Assembly: GCF_041146795.1 (NCBI RefSeq)
Contig: NC_135170.1
Coordinates: 34,592,533-34,656,532 of the forward strand
DNA: 64,000 bases
From: Maylandia zebra
Lineage: Eukaryota > Chordata > Actinopteri > Cichliformes > Cichlidae
Direction of reading: 5' to 3'
Shown here: piece after piece, positions 26,679-44,742 of the stretch
How positions within the stretch are numbered: position 1 is the stretch's first letter
Layout: every line of letters starts with the position of its first letter
The notes under the pieces: model-generated
What the model was told of the DNA's origin: nothing
The model's database searches: none
Seen by the model: the letters and a program-made list of their open reading frames with translations, nothing else
Translations under genes and position numbers: made by a program

Positions 26679-26741
<63 letters not shown>
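26679..26741. repeat. (CA)n microsatellite
   Basis: About 30 uninterrupted CA units just outside the fold-back element. The apparent ORFs through it on both strands are artefacts. Confidence 0.95.
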
Positions 26742-26744
<3 letters not shown>

Positions 26745-26919
26745 TGCAGCTTTAACTGCTTTCAGTGTGTTATATGTGTTTAATCTCTTGATATTTTCTA
26801 ATATTGTAGTTTTAATTTGCTTTATAAAGTCAATGCGCCGCCAGTGGGCTCATCTGTGTTTCTGATTGGTCAGCTGCTCTCAGCTCCAACCATGTGAGCA
26901 CTAAACTGATTAACCCTGA

Positions 26920-28015
26920 ATCAGAATCAGAAAGGGTTTTATTGCCAAATGTTGAGCAGGTTTACAACATTAGGAAATTGCTGCGGTACTTAGTGCAAAC
27001 ATACTGTCAGATAACACTTAAATAAACATAAAAATTAAAATTGAAAGTGCTAAGTAGATAGATATATACATGAGTGCAGGTGGTGATCAGTGCAAACATG
27101 GAATGATGCAGTGAACACAGCGTAGGGTCATGTGTTAGTGGTGGGAACAGTCGTACGGTTATTGTTCATGTGTCCAACAGCAGAGGGGAAGAAACTGTTC
27201 TTATGGCGAGAGGTTCTGGTGCGAATGGACCGGAGCCTCCTGCCTGAGGGGAGCAGGTCAAACAGACTGTGTCCAGGGTGAGAAGGGTCAGCTGAGATCC
27301 GAGCTGCACGCCCCAGTGTCCTGGAGGTGTACAGGTCCTGCAGAGATGGGAGTCTGCAGCCAATCACCTTCTCAGCAGAGCGCACAACACGCTGCAGTCT
27401 CTGTTTGTCCCTGACAGTGGCTCCAGCGTACCACACGGTGATGGAGGAGGTGAGGATGGACTCGATGATTGCAGTGTAGAACTGCATCATCGTCCGTGTT
27501 GGCAGGTTGAATTTCTTCAGCTGCCTCAGGAAGTACATCCTCTGCTGGGCTTTCTTGATGACGGAGGTGATGGTGGGCTCCCACTTCAGGTCCTGGGTGA
27601 TGGTGGTACCCAGGAAGCGGAATGAGTCCACAGAGGTGATGGGGGTGTCAGTCAGGATGATGGGGGAGTGGGGCTGTGTCCTTCCTGAAGTCCACAATAA
27701 TCTCCACTGTCTTCTGGGCATTCAGCACCAGGTTGTTGTGGCTGCACCAGGACACCAGACGTTCAACCTCCCTCCTGTAGGCAGACTCGTCCCCGTCCGA
27801 GATGAGTCCAATAACGGTGGTGTCATCTGCAAACTTGATTAGCTTGACAGACTGGTGGGTGGAGGTGCAGCAGTTGGTGTACAGGGAGAAGAGCAGAGGA
27901 GAAAGAACACAGCCCTGAGGGGAGCCGGTGCTGATGGTCCGGGAGTCCGAGACATTCTTTCCCAGCCTCACATGCTGCTTCCTGTCCGTCAGGAAGTCAG
28001 TGATCCACCGATGGG
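26920..28015 (-). mobile_element. L2-like LINE, reverse transcriptase 3' half
   Basis: The minus strand reads [20 protein letters not shown], then [17 protein letters not shown] (the FADD catalytic motif), then FRFLGTTITQDLKWEPTI and WYAGATVRDKQRLQRVVRSA. A frameshift near 27650-27720 separates two ORFs. The 3' end reaches the TCAGAATCAGAAAGGGTTTT block near 26920-26940. It is 5' truncated and inactive as written. Confidence 0.85.
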
Positions 28016-28665
28016 ATCAGGCACATTCATCTGGGAAAGTTATCAAAACCTGGGTTAAGTTATCAAGTTGATAACCTCTGCTTAGCCTTATTGAAATGAG
28101 AGTGACATGTGGGCGGATTCAAACCAACAAAGAGTGTTTATTTGGTTGAAAGTACAAAAAACCCATAAGCTTGAAGATGGAAGCATAAGAAAAAGATTGA
28201 TGACAGAAACAAACAAAAAAAGAAACTGAGAAGAGTTTACAAGTTACTGATGACTAACTTTGATATTTGTCTGTGGTCTGTTTAAGATTCAGTTCCAGGT
28301 TTAAGTCTGAGAATTTCACGTGACACTCACTGTGGTGGTGCAAACACTCAGTAGCATGCCTCAGCACCTCCTCCCTTTTTCACATTGGATGCTCGTCAGA
28401 CGGCAGGTGGGTGGGGCTTCTGTGCCTGAGATTACCACATCAGACATCCCTTCTCACTGACTTCATAACGAGCCGTGAGCAGTTAGAGCAGTCTGACCCC
28501 GTGGCTTTTGGCAATCAGGCATTAAGTGCAAACAACCTGACCTCATTTGAAGCTTTAGCCATGGTTAATAAAATAATAAAAGCAACAAATAGCCCATAAA
28601 AACAGATACAGTGCGAATCTGAGAGTGTATGAGAATTGGGGGACCCCGGGATTACTTTGGGGCCG

Positions 28666-29010
28666 TCTGCAACCATATGTTAAACAACAGGAATGAGAAT
28701 TGGCGCCTCCAAGTCTGAGGCCAAGGTCAGAGGATGTAGTGTCAGGGCAGCAACTCTTCCCAGACCCAGGGAGGAATTTAAGTATCAGAGAGTAGTGCCA
28801 ACGCTCCTCGGTGGCTCGGGCATCTGATAAGAATGCCTCCTGTGCTCCTTTTAGGTGAAGTTTTTCAGGCATGTGCAACTGGGAGGAGATCCCGGGGCAG
28901 ACGCAGCACACACTGGAGAGATTATTTCTCTCAGCTGCTTTGGTGGTCCCTGCAGTAGAGGTGGAGGAGGTGGCCAGGACAAGGAGGGCTGAACATGTGG
29001 TTAGACTGCT
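28666..29010 (+). mobile_element. Decayed LINE copy (Rex3/RTE-like family)
   Basis: On the + strand, GGCGCCTCCAAGTCTGAGGC, GGAATTTAAGTATC and CCGGGGCAGACGCAGCACAC correspond to successive parts of the LINE at 34620-35430, with an internal deletion. A 170-codon antisense ORF here is spurious. Confidence 0.65.
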
Positions 29011-29165
29011 GTCATGTGACAAAAACTTGGTTAAGTGGATGGCAAACAAAAAGGCACAAAAATACATATTTTTTATGAAGAATAATCAAAATTGATAATT
29101 ATAAAGATTAACACATTCATTGTCTTTGTCTCGTCTTTCTTCTTGTTTTCGAGCTGCTTTCAGTT

Positions 29166-30356
29166 CATGTCAGCAGCTCACAGGCACGACCAAGGTCCTC
29201 GTCCTGTGATTTCACCTGGACTTTCTCATCAGCTTCATTAGACTCTGTATAGGAAATGGAAGAAATAAATAATCAGAAGTAAAAGAGTCATATATACAAG
29301 TTCATGTGATTTCATCTGTTCAAAGATTTTTCACCAGAACTCATTTTACCATTTAATCAGTCAGTTGTTTGGTTATTTTTAGTATGAATAAAATGGGAGT
29401 AAATGTAATAATTTCTCAGCGTAAACACATGTAACTCCTGCCAAGTGGAATCATGATGATAACAATACCAGAAATATGCAAATGCACAAAAGCTAAAGGA
29501 GAATTATTTCACTGAGTCTGGCAGTTTGTAACGTTTAAGGCATTTTTCACCGAGGTTTGAGTGACACCAGAAGGGTTTACACACGTGGGTTTATACGTGT
29601 GTGGTGGAGGTGTGGTCCCTGCTGCAGGGGAGGGATGGTGCAGTGAGCTCAAGGGGGCAGTAGGCAGGTGAGGCCACAGATGGTGGCGACCTGACTAATG
29701 ATTCTCTTCTCTTATAGTGAGGCGGGAGACCAGTGCAGTGCGCGTACTGAGACCAGCTCTGAGTGGAGACTGAGTGACATTATCTGCAGAAAATACCAAT
29801 AAAATCTGCAACCGGGAGCACAACCACTGTATGTTGGGTCCATCTTTAGAATGTGTCTAAGGACAAATTTATAATAAACATGGATGGTAGTAGGATCTGT
29901 CTTTGTTTGTTTTAAAAAACTGTGGATTACAATGTGTCAATACAAGGAGAAGTTTTGTTTCTTTCACTGCTGTTATCAATGTTTTTAACAGATTAACAAC
30001 TGGAAAACCCTGCTAGGAAGAAGAAATCCATATGAACAGTGCAAACACCTCAAACTTCATATAATCCAACAATATCTCAGAAAGAGTTTCATAACACGGG
30101 GCGATCGTGGCTCAAGAGTTGGCAGTTCGTTTTGTAATCGGAAGATTGCCGGTTCGAGCCCCGGCTGCAACAGTCTCGGTCGTTGTGTCCTTGGGCAAAA
30201 CAAAATGACTGAATGTAGTGTAAAGCGCTTTGGGGTCCTTAGGAACTAAGTAAAGCCCTATCCAAATACAGACCATTTACCATTTTTACCAATATCAGAA
30301 TCCATTTACAGCTCACCAGTTAAAGAAAGACAAGCTAGAGTCTTTAGAGCAGCCAT
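29166..30356 (-). pseudogene. Decayed third 5-HT3-like receptor copy
   Basis: Three pieces in correct order match the two intact receptors. The signal-peptide exon (30317-30356) is intact: ATG, 40 bases as in both genes, donor GTGAGC, MAALKTLACLSLT. The exon 2 acceptor and its first dozen bases (AGCAGGGTTTTCCA, about 30001-30014) are present but run into unrelated sequence. The start of the last exon (from about 29250 leftwards) reads ESNEADEKVQVK, parallel to ESAEAEETGQVK in copy B, then stops at TGA before the membrane-associated helix. I found no trace of exons 3-8. A tRNA-derived SINE sits in its intron 1. It cannot make a channel. A truncated secreted or regulatory product is conceivable but unsupported. 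Confidence 0.8.
30097..30290 (+). mobile_element. tRNA-derived SINE
   Basis: The left part has tRNA-like boxes (GTGGCTCAAGAGTTGG and GGTTCGAGCCCC), followed by GTTGTGTCCTTGGGCAA and a tail with AAAGCGCTTTGGGGTC and AATACAGACCATTTACCATT. This layout resembles the African cichlid AFC SINE family. It is not a tRNA gene because the cloverleaf is not preserved. Confidence 0.75.
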
Positions 30357-30717
30357 GGCAGTTTGCCTACCATAGTCTGAGTAAACTGTCTTACGCTGTG
30401 AAGCCGCTTGTATTAAACAGAATATAATAGCATGGATGACACCAGTATATTAAATCAAATGGCCTTTGTGCATCAGTATTGTTGGCTGGGAGCCGAAGCA
30501 AAAAGTAAACACGAGATCTCATTATCAGACCAGGTGGGAGTGGAAAGGTTGTCAGTCAGTACAATGACCTTGAGATTGAGTACTCCTAAGCACAAACATC
30601 CTTCCAGCTGTCCAGCAAATTTCTCAATAGCATATCCAGCTCAGGCTCACAGAGGGGCGGGACTGTGTAGCAGCTACCACAGGGTGAGAGGCAACGTGCA
30701 CCAAGAACAGGTCGCAT

Positions 30718-30735
30718 CCATCCATCCATCCATCC
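30718..30735. repeat. Short (CATC)n repeat
   Basis: About four CATC units. Of the kind left by LINE 3' tails, but no LINE body adjoins it. Confidence 0.5.
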
Positions 30736-31369
30736 CAGTAATGTGCCCCCTGCATTTTAAAGAGGTATCCTCAATGAATGTGGAAAGTGAAAAATATTAG
30801 AAAAATTCTCACAATCCTCTTTAAAAAATACTTCCTTTCTAAGATTGTGCTACCACAAAAGATTTAAACTTAAATACACAAGACTTCCACCTTTAATTCA
30901 GGCGCTTAAACAAACATTAGGTGAATTTCAAGGAATTGCAGCTTTGTGTAGACACAGCCTCCTTTTGTTCAAATGTGATTTCATTTCATGGACAGGTGTG
31001 TGTGATTTCATTCAGCCCACACGCTGTGTAAACAGTTCTTTCACAGCTATCTGAAAAGGGGAAAAAGACACCGGAGCTCAGTTTACATCACTTCAGCTAC
31101 AACATTTCAAACCAGCTGTGCATCGCAGTAGAACTGTGCTTTGATATTTTTATCTGAGCCCAGTTCAGCCTTCACATCAAGCAGATAATGACAACACACC
31201 TGAAATTCTCCTCTTCACAGGAGGAGAAGGCAGCAGCCCAATAATCCCTCCCACTGACCACCGAAATAGCAGGGCCATTTTATTTAGCTGTACATTAACT
31301 GTAGTATATTTAATAAAGTCATGTAAGATTTTATGTTCAAACTAGTCTGCCTCTTTAAGTCTCAGAACC

Positions 31370-32393
31370 ATAATGTTCAGGAGTCCGACCGCGGCGCCAG
31401 TGGTGGTGACGAAGCAGTTCAGGACGCTGACCGCGGAGAAGACGGTGGCGATTGAGCAGGTCCAAAGGCTGTCTTTTCTGGTGAAGATGTCCAGTCAGCA
31501 TCCTGGAAGGTGGCCGCCAACGCCAAACCAGACGTGGACGAGGTTGAGCAGGCTGAGCCGGACATGGACGAGGCAGGACCAGGTGACGGCAGGACCAGGC
31601 GATGGCGGGGAAGCCATGGGTGATGGACCAGGAGGTGGCGCTGAGCCTCCAGAACATTGGAAAAGCTGCTGGATGGGCTTAACTGAGCTGCCAGCAGAAA
31701 CAGAAATGGGTGCAGGCTCTTGCTGGACACTAGCCACTCCCACGCGAGGAGTAGGAAAGGGTGCGGAGACCGACTGTGCCCTGGCAGGCCTCAACCTGGG
31801 AGCCGGAACAGGGATCCGCTGGACCTCTGCCTCCTTCACCCGAGGAACTGGTGCAGGTGTAAAAGAAGCCCTAGCCGCCTTGGGCGCAGGGACAGATGGT
31901 GCAGAATGGAGCTCAAGAGTATTTTCACTAACAGTCTCTGTATAAGCTGGTGAGCGGGACAGTCCAGGGGTGAAGCCACACCCAAAACAGTCTCTTGAGG
32001 TGCAGCTTGAACTGTGTTAACTTGGTCTTTCTCTAAAACATGGTGAATGTGTTTGAACATGGCTGGCTGTGGAACACAAAATTCAACTTGATTCATTAGC
32101 TCAGTGGCATCAAGTTCAAGTTTTTTAGCCAGTTTAACTATGGCAGGTGGCGTTCTGTTGTCATTAGTATTTACCAACTGAGGTGAAGAAAAAGTCACAG
32201 ACTAAGAAATTGGTGGAGAAACATAGGGTGTCTCAGTCACAACAGCAGGTTCACAAGTGTCTGTGGGAGCTGGCTGGAAAACTAAACAGATCATAGAAGG
32301 GGCTTAGCTCAGCAGCAGGTTGTCCATAGTCACAATGCTCGGACTGAGTGAGCGAAAAACAGTCAGCATCACTCACCGACAGGGCTTGCTCAG
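31370..32393 (-). mobile_element. Probable LTR-retrotransposon internal fragment, part 1
   Basis: A GC-rich, Pro/Ala-biased minus-strand ORF (VQRIPVPAPRLRPARAQSVS) resembles the Pro-Ala-Arg stretches found in internal regions of teleost gypsy elements. A second minus-strand stretch (KLELDATELMNQVEFC) follows upstream. Long ORFs on the opposite strand are GC-driven shadows. The element resumes after the inserted hAT at 33735. Assignment is tentative. Confidence 0.4.
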
Positions 32394-33726
32394 TAGGGAT
32401 GGGTACCGGTATGGCACCGGTTCTGACATAAACGGTAGTAACCAGACCGAAAAGCAGCGCACATTTCGGTTCCTTTTTGTTTTCCTGAGCTGTGATACAC
32501 TTTGGATTCTAGCCAATCATTTTACGTTTCCGAGGATAGTAGGCGGGGCCAGGTACGTACGTTCTTTTAGAGCAGAGCTACAGATTAAAAACGCCCAAGG
32601 TGAAGCTGTCAAAAGTCTGGCTGTACTTCACAGCAAAAGATGCAAACTCAGCAGCCTGCAACAAGTGCTTTAAGGCATAGGTGTCAAACTCTGGCCCGCG
32701 GGCCAAATTTGGCCCGCAGCCTAATTACATTTGGCCCGCGAAGCCATACCAAATTACTATTAGAGCTGGCCTACTGGTATTATACAGCTAATATATATAT
32801 TGTTTAGTATTAAGCTTTGCTTGTTCCATATTCAGTTTTCCAGCAAAACTTATTTGAGTCCATAAGAAAAGATTCATTCATAAATCTGGAGGAAGATTTT
32901 TTTTTCAATAAATATTAATGTTAGCCCGCGACTTTGTTCAAGTTTGGAATTTTGGCCCACTGTGTATTTGAGTTTGACACCCCTGATTTAAGGTGATACT
33001 GTCAAAGGAGGTAACTCCTCGAATCCGATGAAACACCTGGCGACGCATAGCATTTTTTTTAAAAGCCGAGAAATGCGCCGTATTTGATAGCTTGCTGCGA
33101 GACCTCACACCGAGCACATCTACTGCAGGTGTGGTGCCTGTTATCAGACCCGGAGTTAGCAACATCCCCCAAAAACCCGAAGAGGAGAGTCCTGGCCCCT
33201 AGCCCTGCCAGTGTAGCAGAAATGATGAGGATGATGATGCAGCAGCAGCCGTTCTTCTCTGCGTGAGTAGCTTAATGTTGTTCGTGTGTAATTTACGTTG
33301 AGTAGGCTAACCACGTTATTACATTAATGCACGTAAGGTGAACTAGCAACCACCGTCGTAGTTACATGCGGCTGTCTTCTTCTGATACCATACATGCCCT
33401 ATAGCTGCAGAAAAAGCTAACATTGTTATCTTTTTACAAAAAAAACAGCTACACATGAGAGGTTTTTGGACAAAGTTTGTATTTTTCATTGTTTAAGCAC
33501 TGGTTCCAATCAAAGGAGATATGTTGTATCAACAGAAAAGGCTAACTTGGTTATCATTTTGCAGAAAAAAAGAGATTGCTAAAAATAAAAACAAGAGATT
33601 TTTGGACAAAGTTTGTGTTCTCCATTCTTTAAGCACCGGTTTGAGCACCGTTTGAGCACCTGCACCGTTTCAAAAGTACCGGTTTGGCACCGGTATCAGA
33701 TAAAACCTAAACGATACCCATCCCTA
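32394..33726. mobile_element. hAT transposon, 1333 bp, with perfect 8-bp target duplication
   Basis: Bounded by TAGGGATGGGTACCGG and its inverse (ATACCCATCCCTA). TTGCTCAG lies directly on both sides (32386-32393 and 33727-33734). The + strand retains a BED-type zinc finger start, SKVWLYFTAKDANSAACNKC, as in hAT transposases. The rest of the transposase is missing or broken, and a smaller MITE interrupts the finger at 32676-32986. Confidence 0.85.
32676..32986. mobile_element. MITE nested in the hAT element
   Basis: Termini TAGGTGTCAAACTCTGGCCC and GAGTTTGACACCCCTG are inverted. TTTAAGG occurs on both sides (32669-32675 and 32987-32993). It breaks the BED finger coding sequence just after CNKCFK. 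Confidence 0.75.
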
Positions 33727-33734
33727 TTGCTCAG

Positions 33735-33828
33735 CAGCTCTGGGGTGACAGCGACATGAACTTAAACGATAAACATAAAAATAAACTAAAACTCAAAACG
33801 CTGGGTCAAAAGACCCAGGATCGTGACA
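33735..33828 (-). mobile_element. LTR end (gypsy-like), part 2 of the fragment at 31370
   Basis: The minus strand starts TGTCACGATCCTGGGTC at 33828 and continues TTTTGACCCAGCGTTTTGAG. It resembles the start of the solo-like LTR at 51597-51918, suggesting the same family. Confidence 0.45.
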
Positions 33829-34619
33829 TAAACTGGAAATAAATCACAAACTCTACAAAATTGTCGAAGTCGAACAGGGATAAAAACCAAAATCTTCATT
33901 TTTTTCCAAGTTATTTTCTATACCTAATTTTGGGTATCGATATGATGGGATATAGTGTCAAGTATTTAACCTTCTTAGAAATAATTTTATATAGTTGGAA
34001 AACCTGTTTTTATTTCGCCTTAATGGTGCCACATTTGTGAGGAAAATGCATTTGTAGGTTGAGCATCTGAGTTGCGCTCATGAAAACATGAAGTATGATT
34101 ATAACAAAGAAATAATCAACCAAACACAAAAAACTTTTTATGCTAAGGTTATTTGCTTTCCACTGGAGAAAACTTCAAAAAGCCCATTTCAAGGCTCATA
34201 TCTCCATGTGAGAAGGTTGCTCTGGAAACCTGCTATGATATGAAACGTCTCCTTTTTATCTACATTTGATACCAGGCTCATCCTCTCGCCGTGGCTCCTT
34301 CTGTGTGAAAATAATTTTCCAATATAGTCATGTTTTTATAACTAAGCAAACATTAAAATTTAGATTTCTTTTACTCAAGCATTTAAAATACAATAATAAT
34401 GCATTTAAATATCATAATAATAACACTTTGGTTAATGACGGCTTCCTTCCAAAACGTTGCAGTTCAGTCAGTGGAAAGGTTTAGGCTGTAAATATCCTCT
34501 TACTGCTTCATGTCACACAAACATTCTGCATGACTAAGAAAAGGTTTCGGGCACTTTCAAGCAAACTTAACAAAATTAAAAAGTAATACGGCTTGGGAAC
34601 CTTGACTTTTATTAATCAA

Positions 34620-35430
34620 GAAGCCATCCATCCATCCATCCATCTTCATCCGCTTATCCGAGGTCGGGTCGCGGGGGTAGCAGCCTAAGCAAAGAGGTCC
34701 AGACCTCCCTCTCCCCAGCCACCTCCTCCAGCTTGTCCGGGGGAATACCAAGGCGTTCCCAGGCCAGCCGAGAGATATAATCTCTCCAGCGTGTCCTGGG
34801 TCTGCCCCGGGGCCTCCTCCCGGTGGGACATGCCTGGAACACCTCGCCCAGGAGGCGCCCAGGGGGCATCCTTGCCAGATGCCCGAACCACCTCAGCTGG
34901 CTCCTTTCGATGTGGAGCAGCAGCTGCTCTACTCTAAGCCCCTCCCGGATGGCCGAACTTCTCACCCTATCTCTAAGGGAGAGGCCAGCCACCCTTCGGA
35001 GGAAGCTCATTTCCGCCGCTTGTATCCGCGATCTCGTTCTTTCGGTCACTACCCACAGCTCGTGGCCATAGGTGAGGGTAGGGACGTAGATCGACCGGTA
35101 AATTGAGAGCTTCGCTTTTACACTCAGCTCCCTCTTCACCACGACTGACCGGTGCAGCGTCCGCATTACTGCAGCTGCAGCCCCAATCCGTCTGTCGATC
35201 TCCAGCTCCCTTCTCCCATCACTCGCGAACAAGACCCCGAGATACTTGAACTCCTCCACTTGGGGCAGGAACTCATCCCCGACCCGGAGTGGGCACTCCA
35301 CCCTTTTCCGGCTGAGAACCATGGCCTCAGATTTGGAGGTGCTGATCCTCATTCCCGCTGCGTTACACTCGGCTGCGAACCGCTCCAGTGCGAGCTGGAG
35401 GCCCTCAAGAAGCTTTATTTAAAATTTGCA
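34620..35430 (-). mobile_element. LINE 3' end with (GATG)n tail, Rex3/RTE-like
   Basis: A 232-codon open frame (34654-35352) reads EEFKYLGVLFASDGRRELEI, YRSIYVPTLTYGHELWVVTE, RTRSRIQAAEMSFLRRVAGL and TGRRPRGRPRTRWRDYISRL, the C-terminal part of a non-LTR retrotransposon ORF. The 3' end is GGATAAGCGG.. followed by a GATG-repeat tail (34625-34642), as described for Rex3. 5' truncated. It is the youngest-looking of four copies in the window. Confidence 0.85.
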
Positions 35431-35870
35431 GAAGTTAACAACAACAGTTATAAATGCAAATCAATAATCAATTAATAGTTAAATCAGTCTGTCTCTAAAT
35501 AATCTATTCTTGATTCTGTGAGGTCTCATTAAGAAGAATCATTAAGCGCTGTCCTCCTGCACTGCCGTCCCAGCCGGGCTAGTTTCCATCTGAGTTGTGC
35601 TTTTATTGTATTTCTATTAACGACTTTCATGCACTAGAGACAAAGTAGCTTTAGCTTTAGCCGCGTCTTTACTGGAAACGATGTTTTGATTACCAATTAC
35701 ATGGAGTGGGGTGACTTTGACGTGATGAGACCCATGACACATCGTAGTTTTATAGTGACTGAGATAAAATCCCCTAAATGGGAGGTCACTTGGATCGATG
35801 TGTGTAAACTACACTTATTACATTAGATTAAAAAAAACAAACAAAACCTTACTAAAACCTACAATCATAT
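35431..35870. other. Intergenic, nothing recognised
   Basis: AT-rich sequence left of receptor copy B. No ORF or repeat family recognised. Confidence 0.4.
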
Positions 35871-35875
35871 AGTAC

Positions 35876-36130
35876 AGGGTGGCCATTTATATGGATACAC
35901 CGTAATAACATGGGAATGGTTGGTGATATTAAAGTCCTGTTTGTGGCACATTAGTCTATGTGAGGGGGCGAACTCCTCAAGATGGGCGGTGACCATGGTG
36001 GCTGTTTAGAAGTCGGCCATCTTGGATACAACTTTTGTTTTTTCAATAGGAAGAGGGCCATGTGACACATCAAACTTATTGGTAATGTCACAAGAAAAAC
36101 AATGGTGTGCTTGGCTTCAACGTAACTGCT
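35876..36130. mobile_element. Mariner-type transposon end, in the 3' flank of copy B
   Basis: CAGGGTGGCCATTTATATGG and GTGGCACATTAGTCTATGTG resemble the terminal part of a widespread teleost mariner/Tc1 repeat. Only one end is present. It begins within about 80 bases of the receptor stop codon and may form part of its 3' UTR. Confidence 0.5.
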
Positions 36131-36203
36131 ACACCGTATAAGCATGCACTGGCAGATTATACACACACCGTGTAGGCTTGTAGGCAGGTGCAACAAATCT
36201 AAA

Positions 36204-42752
<6,549 letters not shown>

Positions 42753-42780
42753 GGCTGTCTGCCTTCAGTCCCAGTAAATG

Positions 42781-42788
42781 CTTTTAAA
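42781..42788 (-). promoter_or_regulatory. TATA-like box upstream of receptor copy B
   Basis: TTTAAAAG on the minus strand lies about 30 bases before the ATG at 42752, inside a block (CAGTTTAAAAG, then ACT.AGACTG) shared with copy A. Conservation between paralogues and position suggest a core promoter element, although the implied 5' UTR would be very short. Confidence 0.4.
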
Positions 42789-43470
42789 CTGCACAGCTGC
42801 TTACATAGAACAGAGTCATACAATAGTGTGAAGGAGAAATTAATATATGTAAAAAATGAACTGTCAAGTATACTAAAATCCTTCTATTTGTTCCTGTGTG
42901 CTATTGAAAGGGAAATAATACTAATCACCTCTGCATTCATGTCATTGGCTGGCAGCTGAGTCAAAAAGTCAACAAGTATTAAACCAGGAGAGAGTAGACA
43001 GGTTTTCAGTGAGCAAACTCTTCGCAGTGCCCGTAAATATTTAATGATAATTCAGTTTTACTTTGAAAAGTGACGCTCTAAGTCACTGATTATGAATTTA
43101 TATTTTCAGGTATAATACAGAATGTAATTACCAGAGGTTTTATGCAATTATGTGTGAAATCTTCAGAAAGTTTAAGCACTGTTCAGAATGTAAAATTCAG
43201 CTATTCTTTAATTAACTCAGTTACTTGCAAAATACTTCAAAGACAACAGATCAAATACTGAAAGTGAGAAATAAAATGTTTGAACAATGGTAAAATATTC
43301 TTAATTTTGGCTGTGTATGGTTCGACAGTAGATTATACATTTAACACAGTTCAAGAGTTTAAAAAACATTTATAACCGTTGATAAATTATAGCCATTTTT
43401 ATGTATGACTACAACCTGTTTAAAATTCAATCCATGATCTACTTGGTGAGCCTGAGGATTAATCCATGTA

Positions 43471-43799
43471 CAGTGGAATTACGAAGACCCCATTTAACAA
43501 AAAATTCAAGTTACGAAGGCACTTAACAGCAATATTTCTGCCCATGATACGGCAAAATGCCCGTGTAACGAAATAGATAAAATAGAAAATTTTTAAAAAT
43601 TAAATTAAATTCCATAATGTTATATACATGTACACGTATGTATGTATGCTTTCTTCAACCTCCGCCACCTCCTCCTCCGCCAAGAACTTCGTCTTCAGCC
43701 AGCTCAAAAGGCGATGGAAAAAGGTGCTTCGACTTACGAAAATTTTGACTTACCAAAGACCTTCTGGAACGAATAATTTCGTAAGTCGGGGTTCCACTG
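43471..43799. mobile_element. Mariner-type MITE with TA duplication
   Basis: 329 bp between CAGTGGAATTACGAAGACCC and its degenerate inverse (TTCGTAAGTCGGGGTTCCACTG). TA stands on both sides (43469-43470 and 43800-43801). Confidence 0.75.
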
Positions 43800-43936
43800 T
43801 AATTTATTAATCGTGATTGATGTTATGCCTGCAGTTGCCAGAAGGGGGAGCTCTGGCCTCCCTCCCAATAAAGCGGCGGAAAGAGAAGCATTGTGTCTGA
43901 GCATCGGTCTTCGTTTGTCTCCTTTTAGGTTTAAAA

Positions 43937-44130
43937 TAAGGTTGGGCGATATGTAATTAAAGTTATAGTAAATTTTCCAACCGACAATCGTCAGTCCAAT
44001 AAATGACGATAGGCGGTATATTTGTGCAGGTGACTTTTTGATGGGCGGAGCCATGTAACCCTGCACATTTAGAATTTATACGTTTTGTTTGGAGGGAATA
44101 TTTTAACTTCGTTTCTTGTTTGTTTCGGTA

Positions 44131-44200
<70 letters not shown>

Positions 44201-44742
44201 CTTTTTGGATTATTCATTCATTTATTTATTTATTTGACATGTACCAAACCAGACTTAACATTGAGTCTGAGATTTTTTTTAACATTTGACGGAAGAGACA
44301 TTTTGATTTTTAACTTAGTTTTTGTTTAATTTTGTGTTTGTTGTTTGGTTGAGTGTGTAAGACAGATAAACTCTGTAACGGCCTGTAAACATGGTTATAG
44401 TGGAAAAAAGAAGCCAGTTTTTCTTTGTTTCCATACCCACCATTATAGGTCTTTTTTTTATTAAAATAAAATGGTTTTGTTTTTTCTGAACATAGCCTAC
44501 TGTTCGAGTAAATGAATCGCTGCATTTGGGCGCACCATGAGGGTGCATTTGCTTGCAGCTGGAAGAAGACACCGTTAAAAGAGCGCAATTATTTTTTCCG
44601 TTGGCTGGTTCTCTTAGTTTCAGACAAAATGATTAGGAAACTTATTCATAGAAAAATAAATAAATAACTCTTGTAAAAACAATCGGTAAAAGGCTAAGCC
44701 TATTGTCAATAGTCAATATAGTCATCCAAATGCCCAACCTTA
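43937..44742. mobile_element. hAT element upstream of receptor copy B
   Basis: Termini TAAGGTTGGGCGATATG and ATGCCCAACCTTA are inverted; flanks GTTTAAAA and GTATTAAA suggest a worn 8-bp duplication. It contains the TATC array. No transposase frame survives. Confidence 0.65.
44130..44200. repeat. (TATC)n microsatellite
   Basis: About 17 tetramer units inside the hAT element at 43937-44742. Confidence 0.95.

Noticed and set aside
26545..26865. ORFs with poly-CV and poly-TH
   Set aside because: Translation of the CA microsatellite.
28555..29067. 170-codon ORF on the - strand
   Set aside because: Antisense to a decayed LINE copy that reads in the + direction; no independent support.
30097..30180. 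Possible tRNA gene
   Set aside because: A and B box-like sequences exist, but the cloverleaf is not preserved and the downstream part matches a SINE body and tail.
31373..31945. 190-codon ORF on the + strand
   Set aside because: GC-rich stretch open in several frames on both strands; the minus strand gives the better retroelement reading, so this is a shadow.
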